DNA of 64,000 nt from Cydia pomonella (Eukaryota; Arthropoda; Insecta; Lepidoptera; Tortricidae): NCBI RefSeq assembly GCF_033807575.1, contig NC_084705.1, forward strand, positions 17,478,019 to 17,542,018, written 5' to 3'. The notes below the pieces were generated by a model. The model searched no databases. It was not told the DNA's origin and saw only the letters and a program-made list of their open reading frames with translations. The translations under genes were made by a program, and so were the position numbers. Below are positions 22,410 to 33,310 of the stretch, in pieces. Positions within the stretch are counted from its first letter, which is position 1; the number at the start of each line of letters is the position of its first letter.

Positions 22410-22420
22410 TGATTTCTAAA

Positions 22421-23043
22421 TGAATAAATAAAACCGTACTACTTTCCATGATCTGTTAGCAAATACGTACATAATGAACATTCTGAAATTGCATATTCTA
22501 CAATCAGAATACAGAATCTCGTTAGACGTTGGATGCCTCATTGCGGATTCCCTTTGACTCCATCTCTAGGGCCGGCATGTGTGTCTGAACTGAGTGAATT
22601 ATAATAAGTAGGTACATCAATTTACTTCTTAGGCATTCTGAGCAGATTTTAATCTGTGGTGTACCTTTAAGTAAATAACATTTCTTATTAAATTTATGTC
22701 AATTTATACATTCGGCTTTTATAACAAGTATATGGAATACCATCAACCTAAACAACTCACGTAGTAATTGGAAGTGCGAAACGTATTTCTCTCGTAAATT
22801 ACGGCGAAGAGTTATAACAGCATCACGGAGTTGTTTTATATGCTTTCAGACAACAAATCAGCTCTGTAATCTGGCGAGAGTCAAAACTCGGGACGCGGAT
22901 CGCAGGTGGAATAAATTAATGCCAAGACCTTGCGAAAACGTGGGGGCTAATATTAACAACAATAATCGGATGTGGTATTTAATCGAAGGTCTTAGTAGGT
23001 AGTAGCTATGAGTTAGATTAGCTTATCTACTAGTAGCTTTACC
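22421..23043. other. no gene identified
   Basis: No gene, recognised repeat or RNA feature found. Confidence 0.35.
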
Positions 23044-23200
23044 ACGAGCTTGTCACTGACATTTTTAATTAATTAGCGTGTGCGTAAATTACTTTCTTTG
23101 CATCTCACTCGTACTGGCATTTTATTGCGAGCCACATGTATAGAAAGTAAGTTACGCAGACGTTAGCAAATATACCAATGCCAGGTCTATGACAAGCTCG
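23044..23200. mobile_element. MITE, about 157 bp, cgagcttgtca ends
   Basis: The left end cgagcttgtcactgacattt and the internal gtgcgtaaattactttcttt are inverted at the right end as agaaagtaagttacgca and gccaggtctatgacaagctc plus g. The element has no coding capacity. Confidence 0.7.
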
Positions 23201-23380
23201 GGTAGCCGTATAGGTAGGTACTACATTGTACCGAGAGCAACACAAAAACAGGCTCGCATTATGTGCTGGCATTTTATTTACATGTAGTTTAAAAGAAATC
23301 TCACTATAGGCTTACAATACATATACTCCACAGTATTAAGTAATAGTACCTATTTCATACCAATTATGCCTAAGCCTTGA

Positions 23381-23620
23381 CGACCTGTCTGGCCTACTTG
23401 GTAAAATAGAGACCCTGCCTATGAAGCAGATGGTCCCGGTTTCAAATCCTGGTAAGGGCATTTATTCGTGTACGGATATTTGTTCCTGGGTCATGGGTGT
23501 TTTCTATGTATTTAAGTATTTATAAATATTTGTATATTATACCTATATATCGTTGTCTAAGTACAAGCCTTATTGAACTTACTGTGGGACTTCGTCAATT
23601 TGTGTAATAATGTCCTATAA
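23381..23620 (+). repeat. tRNA-derived SINE, copy 2
   Basis: It has an A-box-like tggcctacttggt, a B-box-like ggtttcaaatcctgg, then gtaagggcatttattcgtg, the gttcctgggtcatgggtgtt body, and a tail with cgttgtctaagtac and gtgggacttcgtcaatttgt. It matches copies at 2609-2849 and 53580-53806. Confidence 0.85.
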
Positions 23621-25375
23621 AAAAAGTACGGAACAACGAGACTGTATGGACTTGAGTTATTGGCAAAACTAGTAGCTCCCAGCACAGCTTGGGTATGGAT
23701 TCAAAAGCGAGACGGTTATCACAGATCAGCGACTCAACTAGGGCACGACAATGTGAGTTTGGTTGGACGTATCAGTAGATATCTTTTATGGCCTGTAGTA
23801 ATGCCGAATTTCACGTAAAATGCAGCGTCGACGTAAACCGGCTTCCATTATCAAAAATATTCAAAACTTTCAATACCTCATCCAGGCACGCGAGGCTCCG
23901 GCATATTGCGGCTTAATCTGCATGTCGTTACGGCGTCTCGACTCATCCATAATTCACGTAATGAGACGCAACAGAGAACCAGTGGACTGGACCTTATTCA
24001 AGATGATCACTTGTTTTTAAATGAGCAATAAAATATTATTTTAAAGATGGCAAAAGGTAAACGAGAGTTGTTTGGTAGAAATCATTCTTCCAAAAAAGTC
24101 ATATTTACTTCTGTACCAAACTATTATCTTAACATTTTACAAAACTAAATACATGTTTAATTTCATCACGTTCTACGAAATTAAATTAAATGGTGTATTC
24201 ATAAAGGTAAATTACATCTACGGCATAGTATGGAACCTACAACTTTAGAATATTTAGTATTTTTATTCTCTTTGTACTTATTTTTTTTAGTACCGTTTCA
24301 CTAAAAGGTACAAAAAATGTCACCACTACTCCATTTATTCCTTATCCTTCACACCGAAGGAGAGAAATCAAAGGCGTTTGTATTGCGGAAAAGCTGCATA
24401 CATTATTTGGGACGAGTGCTGATAAACCGACGAAATTTGAAGGCACAATAATTTTTGTATACATGTTTAACTTCTTCGGTAAAATTTGATTTATACTTTA
24501 AAGGTTGCATGCATTGCGATTTTAAAATAGGTAAGTCATTTTGCGTAACTGTAAAGTTAAGTTTGTTTCCTGAAAACTACTTAACGTAAGTTAGGGTCCA
24601 CATATTTTCCATTTAGGGGTTCAATTTATTTAAGCTTTAATTTTAATGCAATTGATTCTTACAACTGATTTTTGTCAATAATTATTTGTGAGAACTACAT
24701 TTTCATCATGTTATGTTAACTAAAACGAAGATAAGTATTTGGCAAAAGACAATAGATTAACTCGTATAAATTATTTTCTAAGCCAATTATAATGTAGGTT
24801 TTTATGCAATAAATACCTATTATAGAAAAAAATGCATTCGCGTAATCTCTCTGAAATAACTGAGCAGGAAAAAATAACTAAGCAGATTATTTTTAAGTAT
24901 TTATTCAATAATTCTGTTTCAGAGGAACTTGTGACGGTTTAATAAAACTTTCTTTTACGGTTTACTTTGGTTGGAATTAGTCTATTAGAAAAGTCGTAAT
25001 AAGACTAACATAAAATCAAATATGATACCAGATATAACACCCACACGCAAATAATTGATGATTGTTAACTACGTATAATAAATTATTTGTTTATTAGCTT
25101 GATTTTTAAACTACGTGTTTTCTTTTAAAAAAGCTTGTCTCTGGATCTGGGTATTACTGGACTTAAGTACTAGGAATTACTTGTCTGAAAAATAAATTCA
25201 AAAATCTCTACCTCTGTGTTTCTGTCGGAGCTAGGACCGAGTAGAAATCCTCCAGTTCCATAGAGTTATTTAATACACATTGTCATAAATGATGACAAAG
25301 TATTGGCAATGTTGACAGTTCTATCGAGGCAAATACATATCAGGTCTGAGAAATTAATGAACAGTCTAATGAATC
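23621..25375. other. no gene identified
   Basis: A 66-codon ATG frame at 23820-24020 in a slightly GC-richer patch (MQRRRKPASII...) has no recognised motif. From 24040 on the DNA is AT-rich with no features found. Confidence 0.3.
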
Positions 25376-25379
25376 CAGG

Positions 25380-25500
25380 AGAGCTAAGATGGTCGGCTCT
25401 TTATTATTTATCACCATGCCTGTCACGTTCTAACAAGTATGTAAGTTTGAAAGTGACGGGCATAGTGACAAATGATAAAAATGGAACCCATGCTGGCACC
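25380..25500. mobile_element. hairpin element (gtcacttt/atgcctgtcac type)
   Basis: The block catgcctgtcacgttctaac is answered by gaaagtgacgggcatagtga, an imperfect inverted pair around an acaagtatgtaagt core. I associate this with a common lepidopteran MITE, from memory. Confidence 0.4.
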
Positions 25501-25950
25501 ACTGGACGATCATAAATTGCACATATGTATATACATTTTGTATAGTAAAACACAGCTTGTTAAAAATAAGAAACTTATATTTCGTTACAGTTAAAATGTT
25601 ACATGGTCAATTTTACGAGTATCATTGTTATATATATTATGTAACACATTGTGATTTTGAAATCAACTCAATTCCTTTAAATGGGACGTGAAGCCATGAA
25701 ATTAGAAGGGGAGAAAAGATATGGCGTGCCGCTCGAAACTTACGACGGACAGTTTTTACGTTTTATCTCAATTACTCTGTAAATAAACTTCTGTTTAAAA
25801 TTTGGCCGGTAAGATCCCTCGGCAATATCACTAGATATTTTAAATACTAAAATTATACTCCTATGGTATGTAAAGTAACAATATAAATTATAGTAACTTA
25901 GATATGTTTTCGTGATTTATTTTTATCGAGTCGTCTTTAACCTTTTAAGG

Positions 25951-26544
25951 TATATAGTGTTAGTATAGACTTTTAATATCTGCATACTTGCTATATTGGC
26001 CCGACGGCCATTTGTCCGGTACAAGGTGCTAAAGCTGTCAAAAAATATTGTAACTTTACTTACATTCTCACTCTTGATTTTTATATATGATACTCAGGGA
26101 ACTATTACTATTACATTTTGTAAGTAGCCACACCAATTGGAGGGCCCACTATTCCCCAGACCCACATAAAGTTTATATGTGTATTTGTGTGAAACTTTAT
26201 GTGGATCTGGGGGTTGCTTGGGCCCCTGCCATTGGTCTGGCTACTTACAAAATGGTTTGTAATAGTTCCCTTGGTATCATATGTCAAAATCAAGAGTGAG
26301 AATATAAGTAAAGTTACAATATTTTTTTTACAGTTTTAAAGCGCCTGCTAATAGTTTTGTCAGACAATATTGACTATCAATTTTTAACAATGTTTTCTGA
26401 AACATACATGAAAATCAGCCATGAGAATATTGAGAAACGTTAGTAATATTTTTACCAACTTTAGCACCTTGTACCGCGGACAAATGGCCGTCGGGACAAT
26501 ATAGCAAGTATTCAGACATTAAAAGTACATACTAACACTATATA
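25951..26544. mobile_element. large foldback element with nearly full-length arms
   Basis: The left arm runs tatatagtgttagta, cttgctatattggcccgacg, gccatttgtccggtacaagg, attgtaactttactta, cactcttgattttt, ctacttacaaaatg-type and gggcccac blocks. The right arm repeats them inverted and ends cactatata at 26544. The right arm has about 130 extra bases (about 26335-26462) between the tacagtttt and actttagcacc blocks that the left arm lacks. No ORF is credible. Confidence 0.8.
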
Positions 26545-26719
26545 TTATCCCATACATTTTATTCATGAGAAAATAAGTAAGGTCTGGCGGCTCTGGGATC
26601 TTGCTCTATACCTATTGGTTAGAGTATGCCCTTGCAAGTATATTCTAGCTTCCGTCTGTATTTCTTCGTGGTACTTGCCCTTGATTAAAATATGTAAAAA
26701 ATCAATATAAAAACTACAC

Positions 26720-27158
26720 TTCAATCGACCGGGATACGGACTGTCATTACCTTTTGTATTGTTTTCGAGCTCCCAATATTTTGACGCAGTTACATGCATC
26801 TTGTTTATGGTAAAGTTGAAAGCGAACGCAGCGGACGCGCACGAATGAGGGCGTCCGCTAGCTGGCGCGGTTGCACGGAGCGGGTGAGCAGGTTAACGAA
26901 AATTAGTATGAGCAACGCTAACTGGAGCGGACGCGCGCGACGGATTTTACCTACACCTGCACCCGCGTCTGTGCACCCGCGCCAGCTAGCGGACGCCCTG
27001 AGGGTCGACCGCGCGGTCTACAAAACTTTGACAGTTTTGACACCTACCCGCTATCTTCAGTTGATCGGGAACAAGATGCATGTAACTGCGTCGAAATATC
27101 GGGAGCTCAAAAACAATACAAAAGGACGGTAATCACGGTCCATATCCCGGTCGATTTA
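26720..27158. mobile_element. GC-rich foldback element, about 440 bp
   Basis: Outer inverted repeats of about 90 bases begin aatcgaccgggatacgga and include gagctcccaatattttgacg and cagttacatgcatcttgttt; they recur inverted at 27068-27156. Inside is a second inverted pair, gcgtccgctagctggcgcgg at 26850-26869 and its inverse at about 26979-26997. The core is much richer in CG than the surroundings. An open frame at 26794-27132 spans it but simply reads through the inverted repeats. Confidence 0.7.
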
Positions 27159-27159
27159 A

Positions 27160-27999
27160 GCCTAGTGAAACTAACCGTGAATCATTAAAAACTGTTATTA
27201 TAAAAACCACAATTTTGTTTAAAGAGCTTTTAATATTACAGCTAATGATAGTGTACGTATACAGGCTGGGCATAGTATGCTAGTTCTTTGGTAAATATTG
27301 CTGAACATTACTGTAAATAGACCAAATTGTGGATTTAAGTAAATGTAAACTGTGTGTAGCGATTCCCAAGCGTAAATAAGTCTATCTCAATATTCTCTTT
27401 GAGCGTGATCTCCTTCTAATGCCATCCCTCGTTTTTCATTAAAACTAGCTTGTTTTGTCACTGTCCGTCGTCTACTTTATTAGTTTTATCCCTTTGCGGA
27501 AGTTTGTTTTGCTCGCTAAGTTATTAAAACAAGTCAAGTTTTTTTTATTATTATTAGTAATGAAGAGTTAATTATATTATGATAATACTACACCGGGTGA
27601 CATTTTTAGGTAATACAAGATCTAGAGTTTAAGCCTCACCCAAGGCAGTAATTTTTCCACTTTTAATTTATTCTAACAAGATGTGATTTCTATTATCATC
27701 TTTCACTACAGCAGCAGCTCTGCAATCCAAAAAATCCTGGTTTTCAAACATTGTGTCGAATTGAAATTTAGTATGGGACACCTAAAATTTGTGTATCAGC
27801 GATTTCGGGGCTGCTTTTACATAACAAAAGTTGCTCATACGAGTAGTAATGTTCAGTCGCGTATATAAATCTTGTATCACGCCAAAATTACATTCCGTAT
27901 ATTTGTAGTATGTACCATCTAGTTCGAATAGTGTCTTCTACAGTCGCTAACTTATTGAATATAAATTAAACACAATATGCAATAGATAACAAAAGCATT
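27160..27999. other. no gene identified
   Basis: No gene or recognised repeat. Short ORFs near 27683-27868 lack motifs. Confidence 0.35.
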
Positions 28000-28445
28000 C
28001 GGCCAAGAGCATGTCGGGCAATGCTAAGTGTAGGGTTCCGTAGTTGCCCGTCCGTCAAAATAGGCTGCCTTGAACGAGGGCCAGGGCTTGGGCGAGGGCT
28101 TCACTAATAAGTGAATATATCTTGTACATAACGAGCAAAAGGGATAGTACGAGTATCTTTGTAGCCCTTTTTACTAAGAAGGGAAGACTTTTGCAAAAAA
28201 TCAAAAACGGCTTAACCGATCATTTCCTTGAAAATCTCACGATTTTGTTTTTTTTTTTTTATATTTTTTGGACCCATGGTTCAAACGTTAGAGTTTTAAT
28301 TTTTTCTTTCAGGGCTATTATTTCCGTAAATATATGTTTATCAAGAAATAGTTCGTAAAGACACCTATTAGTTTTGAAAGACCTATCTAATGACACCTTA
28401 AGGGTTGGAGTGAAAAACAAATTCATCCCTACTTTTTATATAAAC
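28000..28445 (+). repeat. second AGGGTTCCGTA family (ggccaagagcatgtcggg head)
   Basis: It starts cggccaagagcatgtcgggc, then taagtgtagggttccgtagt, and continues with agaagggaagacttttgcaa and a T-rich body. A partial head occurs at 29940-30000, a body/3' part at 30849-31186, and an inverted tail at 47938-48035. Confidence 0.65.
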
Positions 28446-28570
28446 AATTTTTAATTGAAAGTACCCTATATAAAAGTTTATACTAATTATTAGTAAAGTT
28501 TTTTATTTTAATAAAAAACTCTAAGCTCCAGCAGCTTTTTAAGTTTTTTGTTTTTTACACACGTATTTAA

Positions 28571-28715
28571 CTTTCCTCGTATTCAAAATGGAAAGCAGAG
28601 TGCTTAACTCGGGTGAAAGGCACCATTTCAGTCTGGGTTATATCTCGCCACATCGAGGTACGATAGAAATGAGTGTCTTTCATCCCTTGGTTGACAATCT
28701 ACCATTTCTTCCAAA
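28571..28715 (+). repeat. interspersed repeat (cctcgtattcaaaatgg type)
   Basis: It shares cctcgtattc...tttaactcggg-tgaaaggcaccatttca with an inverted copy at 58865-58987, and a short piece of the same family (gttaaccaagggatgaaatg) lies at 30037-30075. The class is unknown. Confidence 0.5.
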
Positions 28716-29475
28716 ATGCTGGGGTTCTTATGATATCTAATATTATGGTATAATAATATGAAAATCACACTATAATTCAGTGCATAGTAACTCAGATTTA
28801 ATTTCGGAGGAAAAAAGTTATCACTACTTTTGAGGTTATAAAATTTCTAGTAAAAAAAACGGACCTATTACCTACTTACCTATTGGTTTCATTTTTATAT
28901 TAACAAATCTGACGTCCGTTTTATTCAATAACACAATTCTATGCCAATACCTCTACGATTCTTTTACAAAAACCAAAATAAAAATTACAATCATATGACT
29001 TTTCTTCTATTCAATGTTAAGTCGAAAATAGCTAGACTCGGCAGAAAATTATCACAGAGTGGCATTACGCGGTGGTACTATTTGTACAATGTGATGTGTG
29101 TCGTTGATCACTCCTTTATTACTAAGAGTATAAAGCCGATTCTAGTTAGTTTTGGGTGTAAAATGAACGAAAAGGTAGTAGAGCGGAGAATAACCGGGAA
29201 CGCTTGCTGTAAGCCGCAATCTGCCGACATTCAGGTGCTTTGAGTGATAAGTTTGGATGGGAATGACTTTTGTATTGTAATAAAGCTAGGCATGTTTTAG
29301 ATTTTCATCATTCAAAGACAACAGTATGAATTCACTTGAACGTAAAGAACAGCGTCGGTTATCAATAGTTATCATATTATATTTTGAATTCTATGAAATT
29401 ACCATAATTTTCCTTCGAAAGACACAAGCAGTAAGATATTATGATTATAAAAAGCCAATGTTCGTTAGCTGCAGA
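28716..29475. other. no gene identified
   Basis: A 100-codon ATG frame at 28941-29243 was considered. It has no recognised motif, but is among the longer ATG frames in the window and is followed by ataaa-rich sequence. I do not call it a gene. Confidence 0.3.
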
Positions 29476-29576
29476 TTTTTTTATACTACATCGATGGCAA
29501 ACAAGCATACGGCCCACCTGGTGGTAAGCAGTCTCCGTAGTCTATGGACGCCCGCAACTCCAGAGGAGTTACATGG
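29476..29576 (-). mobile_element. CR1/Zenon-like LINE 3' tail, inverted
   Basis: On the minus strand it reads ctggagttgcgggcgtccat, then ggagactgcttaccaccagg and tgggccgtatgcttgtttgcc, ending in tataaaaaaa. This parallels the tail at 18200-18326 but is a distinct subfamily. No coding sequence is attached. Confidence 0.7.
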
Positions 29577-30708
29577 AGCTTGTTAAAGTTAATGTTGTGT
29601 TAATAAATTGAAGAATGTTTGGTTTTAGACCCTTTGCAAGTAGAGCCTGTTCCACACCAATCTAGCACTTTATCTGAATTTGAGCAGATCGCGCCGTGAA
29701 ATATCGGCGCCGCCCGCCGAATGTAAAGGAGGTAGTCCTCGCATTACCATATCGTTTGACGTCTCGAGCCAATTTTATTGCTTTTGTTATCGCGCCCGGC
29801 AATGGAATTTAAACAGCCTCACTGAACTTTTTGTCAATTGGATTTTTCGGGATACGTGGGCAGTGTTGTGGAAAACCCTAGAGTTAAGGTGTCTTCTTCA
29901 TATTAACTGAGAGACGTTGTATCGGTAATGTATAATTCAACCGGCCAAGAGCATGTCAGACCTTGCTTAGTGTAGGGTTCCGTAGTTACTGGAAGGGTCA
30001 CAATAAGCTGAACTGGAGCTATTAGTATAGTAGATTGTTAACCAAGGGATGAAATGGTACATTTCACCCTAGTAAACAAATAGACAAATTTGCATAATCA
30101 GTACCTAATTAAAGTAATAGACACAAAAATGGTCATGCTTTTTTCTTTTGGAATTACTTGCAATCGGAGACTTTGCATGTCCAAAGATAAATATCGGGTT
30201 CATATTGGGTGCATAAAAGTTTAAGTCATATCTTCGATACGCATAACAACTTGTGTCCTAATCATCATTGCGCACAAATGAAATGTCATAGTATATTGTG
30301 TCATACATTTTTAGCCATAGTATTTGATGACATACATAGCAGTTGTCATATATTTTTTGTGCATACCTAACGAATCTAACATAAAATTATATGTACACTC
30401 TACCCTAATATATGGGCCATAAGGTCATGTATAGATACATATTTTTGCACTTCGATCGTGTCGATGTTTTCAGACGTGACTGTACATGAGTGCAATAAAC
30501 AAGTATGAATATGAATATAAAATCAGCGGGATTGCCTCTTACCTTTTATTTTTTTACTATTTCGTTCTAAAACTGACAATAGTCAACGGTATTACTCATA
30601 CAGCCAATGAAACTGTTTTAGAGAAATTAAATATTCAATAAAAATATAATGAGTAAAATAAGCAATTTTTATCATAAATTTTAGTCGTAATAATGTTTAA
30701 CTGTGGAT
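29577..30708. other. mostly unannotated, with a partial repeat head at 29940-30000
   Basis: The segment ccggccaagagcatgtcaga, then gtgtagggttccgtagtta is the head of the same family as 28000-28445. A short match to the 28571-28715 family occurs at 30037-30075. The rest contains nothing I recognise. Confidence 0.45.
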
Positions 30709-30846
30709 GTACAGTCAAGGTATTAAATATCGATACGTACAAAGTGCCAAAAATATGTATACACGACCTTATTGCCTATATATTAAGGTAGTGTGTACAT
30801 ATTTTTGTCTCTTTGTCCGTATCGATATTTAATACCTTGACTGTAC
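30709..30846. mobile_element. MITE, 138 bp, gtacagtcaaggtattaaat ends
   Basis: The left end gtacagtcaaggtattaaat followed by atcgatacg is inverted exactly at the right end, and gccaaaaatatgtatacac pairs with gtgtgtacatatttttg. The arms of about 55 bases make up most of the element. Confidence 0.9.
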
Positions 30847-30848
30847 GT

Positions 30849-31186
30849 CTCTTTACTATGAAGGAAAGACTTTTCGCGATAACTCAAAAACAGCTAAAGT
30901 AATAATGTCCGCTATAGTTTTCATTTAATGTCTTTCTTAAACACTTCTACGATTTTTGAATTTATGGTTCAAAAGTTAGAGGTGGGGGGGGACACGTGTT
31001 TTTTTTATTTCGGAGCGATTATCTCCGAATATATTCACTTTATCAAAAAATTGTTGAAGACCCATATTAATTTTGAAAGACATTTCCAACAATACCCCAC
31101 ACTGTACCTAAGGTTGAAACAAAAAATATATATCCATGCCAAATTGCAGCTTTCTAGCACTAACGACCACGGAGCAAAGCCTTAGA
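30849..31186 (+). repeat. 3' part of the ggccaagagcatgtcggg family
   Basis: Blocks such as actatgaaggaaagactttt, a gggggggg tract and aatattcactttatcaaaa parallel the element at 28000-28445. It ends ctagcactaacgaccacgga and gcaaagcctt, the inverse of the start of the tail at 48014-48035. Confidence 0.55.
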
Positions 31187-31385
31187 ACAGATTAATAAAT
31201 AGTTACAACGTAACAGATACATCATTCCCATACAAAAGCGAAAATACCTACGCTATAATAGCCTACAAAATCTTAATAATAATACCTGCCGAGAAGAAAT
31301 CTACCATAAGTACGCGCACAAAGAGTCGAGACTGTGTTGCCCGCCGTGCGAGTCACGTGCCAACGCGTCATCGTAAGATGCGCTA

Positions 31386-31400
31386 GGGTTGTACTGGTTG
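31386..31400 (+). repeat. target-site duplication (left) of the second R1-like LINE
   Basis: The 15 bases gggttgtactggttg occur here and at 32240-32254, exactly flanking the LINE and its poly(A). Confidence 0.9.
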
Positions 31401-32239
31401 CCAGTGGCGGGAAGAGGCGCGAGAAGTGCTCTTCGAAAAGTGGTCGGAGCGTTTAGAGATCCCGGGAGCTAGCCGGGACCTGGTGGCTGCTATTCGGCCC
31501 GTTCTGAAGGAATGGGTCGAACGCAAACATGGCGCACCCTCCTTCCATCTCACACAGCTCCTGACGGGGCACGGCTGCTTCGGCTGGTGAGAGGGTGGGA
31601 AGAGAGCCTACAACGGCGTGTCACCACTGTGGAGGAGGAGCCGTGGATACGGCCAAGCACACACGCGAAGAGTGCCCTGCGTGGGCGGAGCCTCGCGCTG
31701 TCCTGTCCACGGCTATAGGAGGTGACCTCTCACTGCCGGCGCTAATCCGCCGCATGGTGGACAGTGAGGAGGCATGGGCGGCAGTGACCTCCTTCAGTGT
31801 CACCGTCATGACGCAGAAGGAGGCGGCAGAGCGAATGCGCGAGGATGATGCGAGCTCGCTCCCTCAGCGCCGCAGGAGGCCGGGCAGGCGGCGAAGAGCC
31901 TTCGCGGCCCGAATGCTGCCACCCTAACGGGACCCTGCGGGTGATGGGTCGGGAGTTCCATCACCCGCCTGAAGAGGTTCCGAGCTGGAAGGCCCTCGCG
32001 TGTTCCGAGGTGCCTTCAGCGAAGTAGGCTGCTCGAGCAGCCCGAAAAGATGGTCCCGCAAGGGCAACGCCGGCGGGGTATCGGTGGCCTGCAACCGTGT
32101 TCCCGAAACCCCGTCAACAAAGCGAGCGCCAGAACACCCCAGGGGGCTTAGTCCGTGGGAGTCGGACATACCCACTCGGCTTCTCCCGGGCCAGTGGGAT
32201 CCATAACGGATTCCCCCTGGGTCATCAAAAAAAAAAAAA
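31401..32239 (+). mobile_element. 5'-truncated R1-like LINE insertion, copy 2
   Basis: It carries a longer piece of ORF2 than copy 1 (from WREEAREVLFEKWSERLEIP onward), a near-identical 3' UTR ending cggattccccctgggtc, and a short poly(A). Identical 15-base duplications flank it. The retained length differs from copy 1, so the two are independent insertions and not a segmental duplication. Confidence 0.9.
31402..31927 (+). pseudogene. R1-like ORF2 C-terminal fragment with 8-base deletion
   Basis: The frame from 31402 runs WREEAREV..., DLVAAIRPVLKEWVERKHGA, then LLTGHGCFGW and a TGA. Copy 1 shows that eight bases (tacctgtg) are missing here, which causes the frameshift. The protein resumes in the next frame with GREPTTACHHCGGGAVDTAK, CPAW and ends ARMLPP. 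The zinc-knuckle cysteines are all present. It is dead by truncation and frameshift. Confidence 0.85.
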
Positions 32240-32254
32240 GGGTTGTACTGGTTG
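32240..32254 (+). repeat. target-site duplication (right) of the second R1-like LINE
   Basis: The same 15 bases as at 31386-31400, directly after the poly(A). Confidence 0.9.
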
Positions 32255-32340
32255 TATAGTCGTTCGATTTGAAGCTGGCCTGAAGCGGCTAATTTTTTGT
32301 CTATTGTTAACTAAAACCGCTCGTGTCACTACCTGCAAAA

Positions 32341-33122
32341 AAAGCGGCCAAGTGCGAGTCGGACTCGCCCATGAAAGGTTCCGTACCATTTATGACGTAT
32401 TATAAAAACTACTTACTAGATCTCGTTCAAACCAATTTTCGGTGAAAGTTTGCATGGTAATGTATATCATATATTTTTTTTAGATTTTTCATTCTGTTAC
32501 TTCAGAAGTTACAGGGGGGGGGGGCACACTTTTGTGCCCCCACACATTTTTTCACTTTGGAAGTTTCTCTCGCGCAAACTATTCAGTTTAGAAAAAAATT
32601 ATATTAGAAACCTAAATTTCATTTTTGAAGACCTATCCATAGATACCCCACACGCATGGGTTTGATGAAAAAAAAAATATTTTTATTTTATGACGTATTA
32701 AAAAAAAACTATTTACTAGATCTCGTTCAAACCAATTTTCGGTGGAAGTTTGCATGGCAATGATATATATATTTTTGTCTCTCGCGCAAACTATTCAGTT
32801 TAGAAAAAAATGATATTAGAAACCTCAATATCATTTGTAAAGACCTATCCATAGATATCCCACACGTATGGGTTTGATGAAAAAAGATTTTTTGAGTTTC
32901 AGTTCTAAGTATGGGGAACCCCCAAAATTTATTGTTTTTTTTTTCTATTTTTGTGTAAAAATCTTAATGCGGTTCATAGAATACATCTACTTACCAAGTT
33001 TGAACGATATAGCTCTTATAGTTTCGGAAAAAAGTGGCTGTGACATAATAGGACAGACAGACGGACATGATGAATCTATAAGGGTTTCGTTTTTTGCCAT
33101 TTGGCTACGGAACCCTAAAAAG
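32341..33122 (+). repeat. AGGGTTCCGTA-family modular element, two-module copy
   Basis: The head aaagcggccaagtgcgagtc, a first body module, a second shorter module beginning again at tatgacgtattaaaaaaaaa, and the full tail ending ggctacggaaccctaaaaag are all present. It is the most complete + strand copy and shows the internal module duplication clearly. Confidence 0.85.
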
Positions 33123-33310
33123 GGTCGTATAATTCTAATTGACACCTGAGCGCGAGCTAGTCCAACGCTCAAAAAAACAGTGTAGGTGTGCTCTCCGATA
33201 ACGCGCCTTTGTTACGCATATCGTGGGCATATAGCGCGTGGCCTTGAGCGAGTGACGGAGGCCTGACTACGTTTGTATGGAGAAACGGCCGTCCCCTTTC
33301 CTTTTAATGG
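33123..33310. repeat. probable interspersed repeat block
   Basis: The stretch gagcgcgagctagtccaacg followed by tgctctccgataacgcg and ctacgtttgtatggagaaac is GC-richer than its surroundings. The last part resembles the end of the MITE at 40054-40418. Assignment is from memory and partial similarity. Confidence 0.35.

Noticed and set aside
26087..26299. Mirror ORFs on both strands with similar protein sequence
   Set aside because: Both are readings of the arms of one foldback element, which explains the similarity.
26794..27132. 112-codon GC-rich ORF
   Set aside because: It reads through the nested inverted repeats of the element at 26720-27158; high GC alone keeps it open.
28941..29243. 100-codon plus-strand ATG ORF
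   Set aside because: No recognisable domain or splice context. Long frames are expected to occur a few times by chance in 64 kb.
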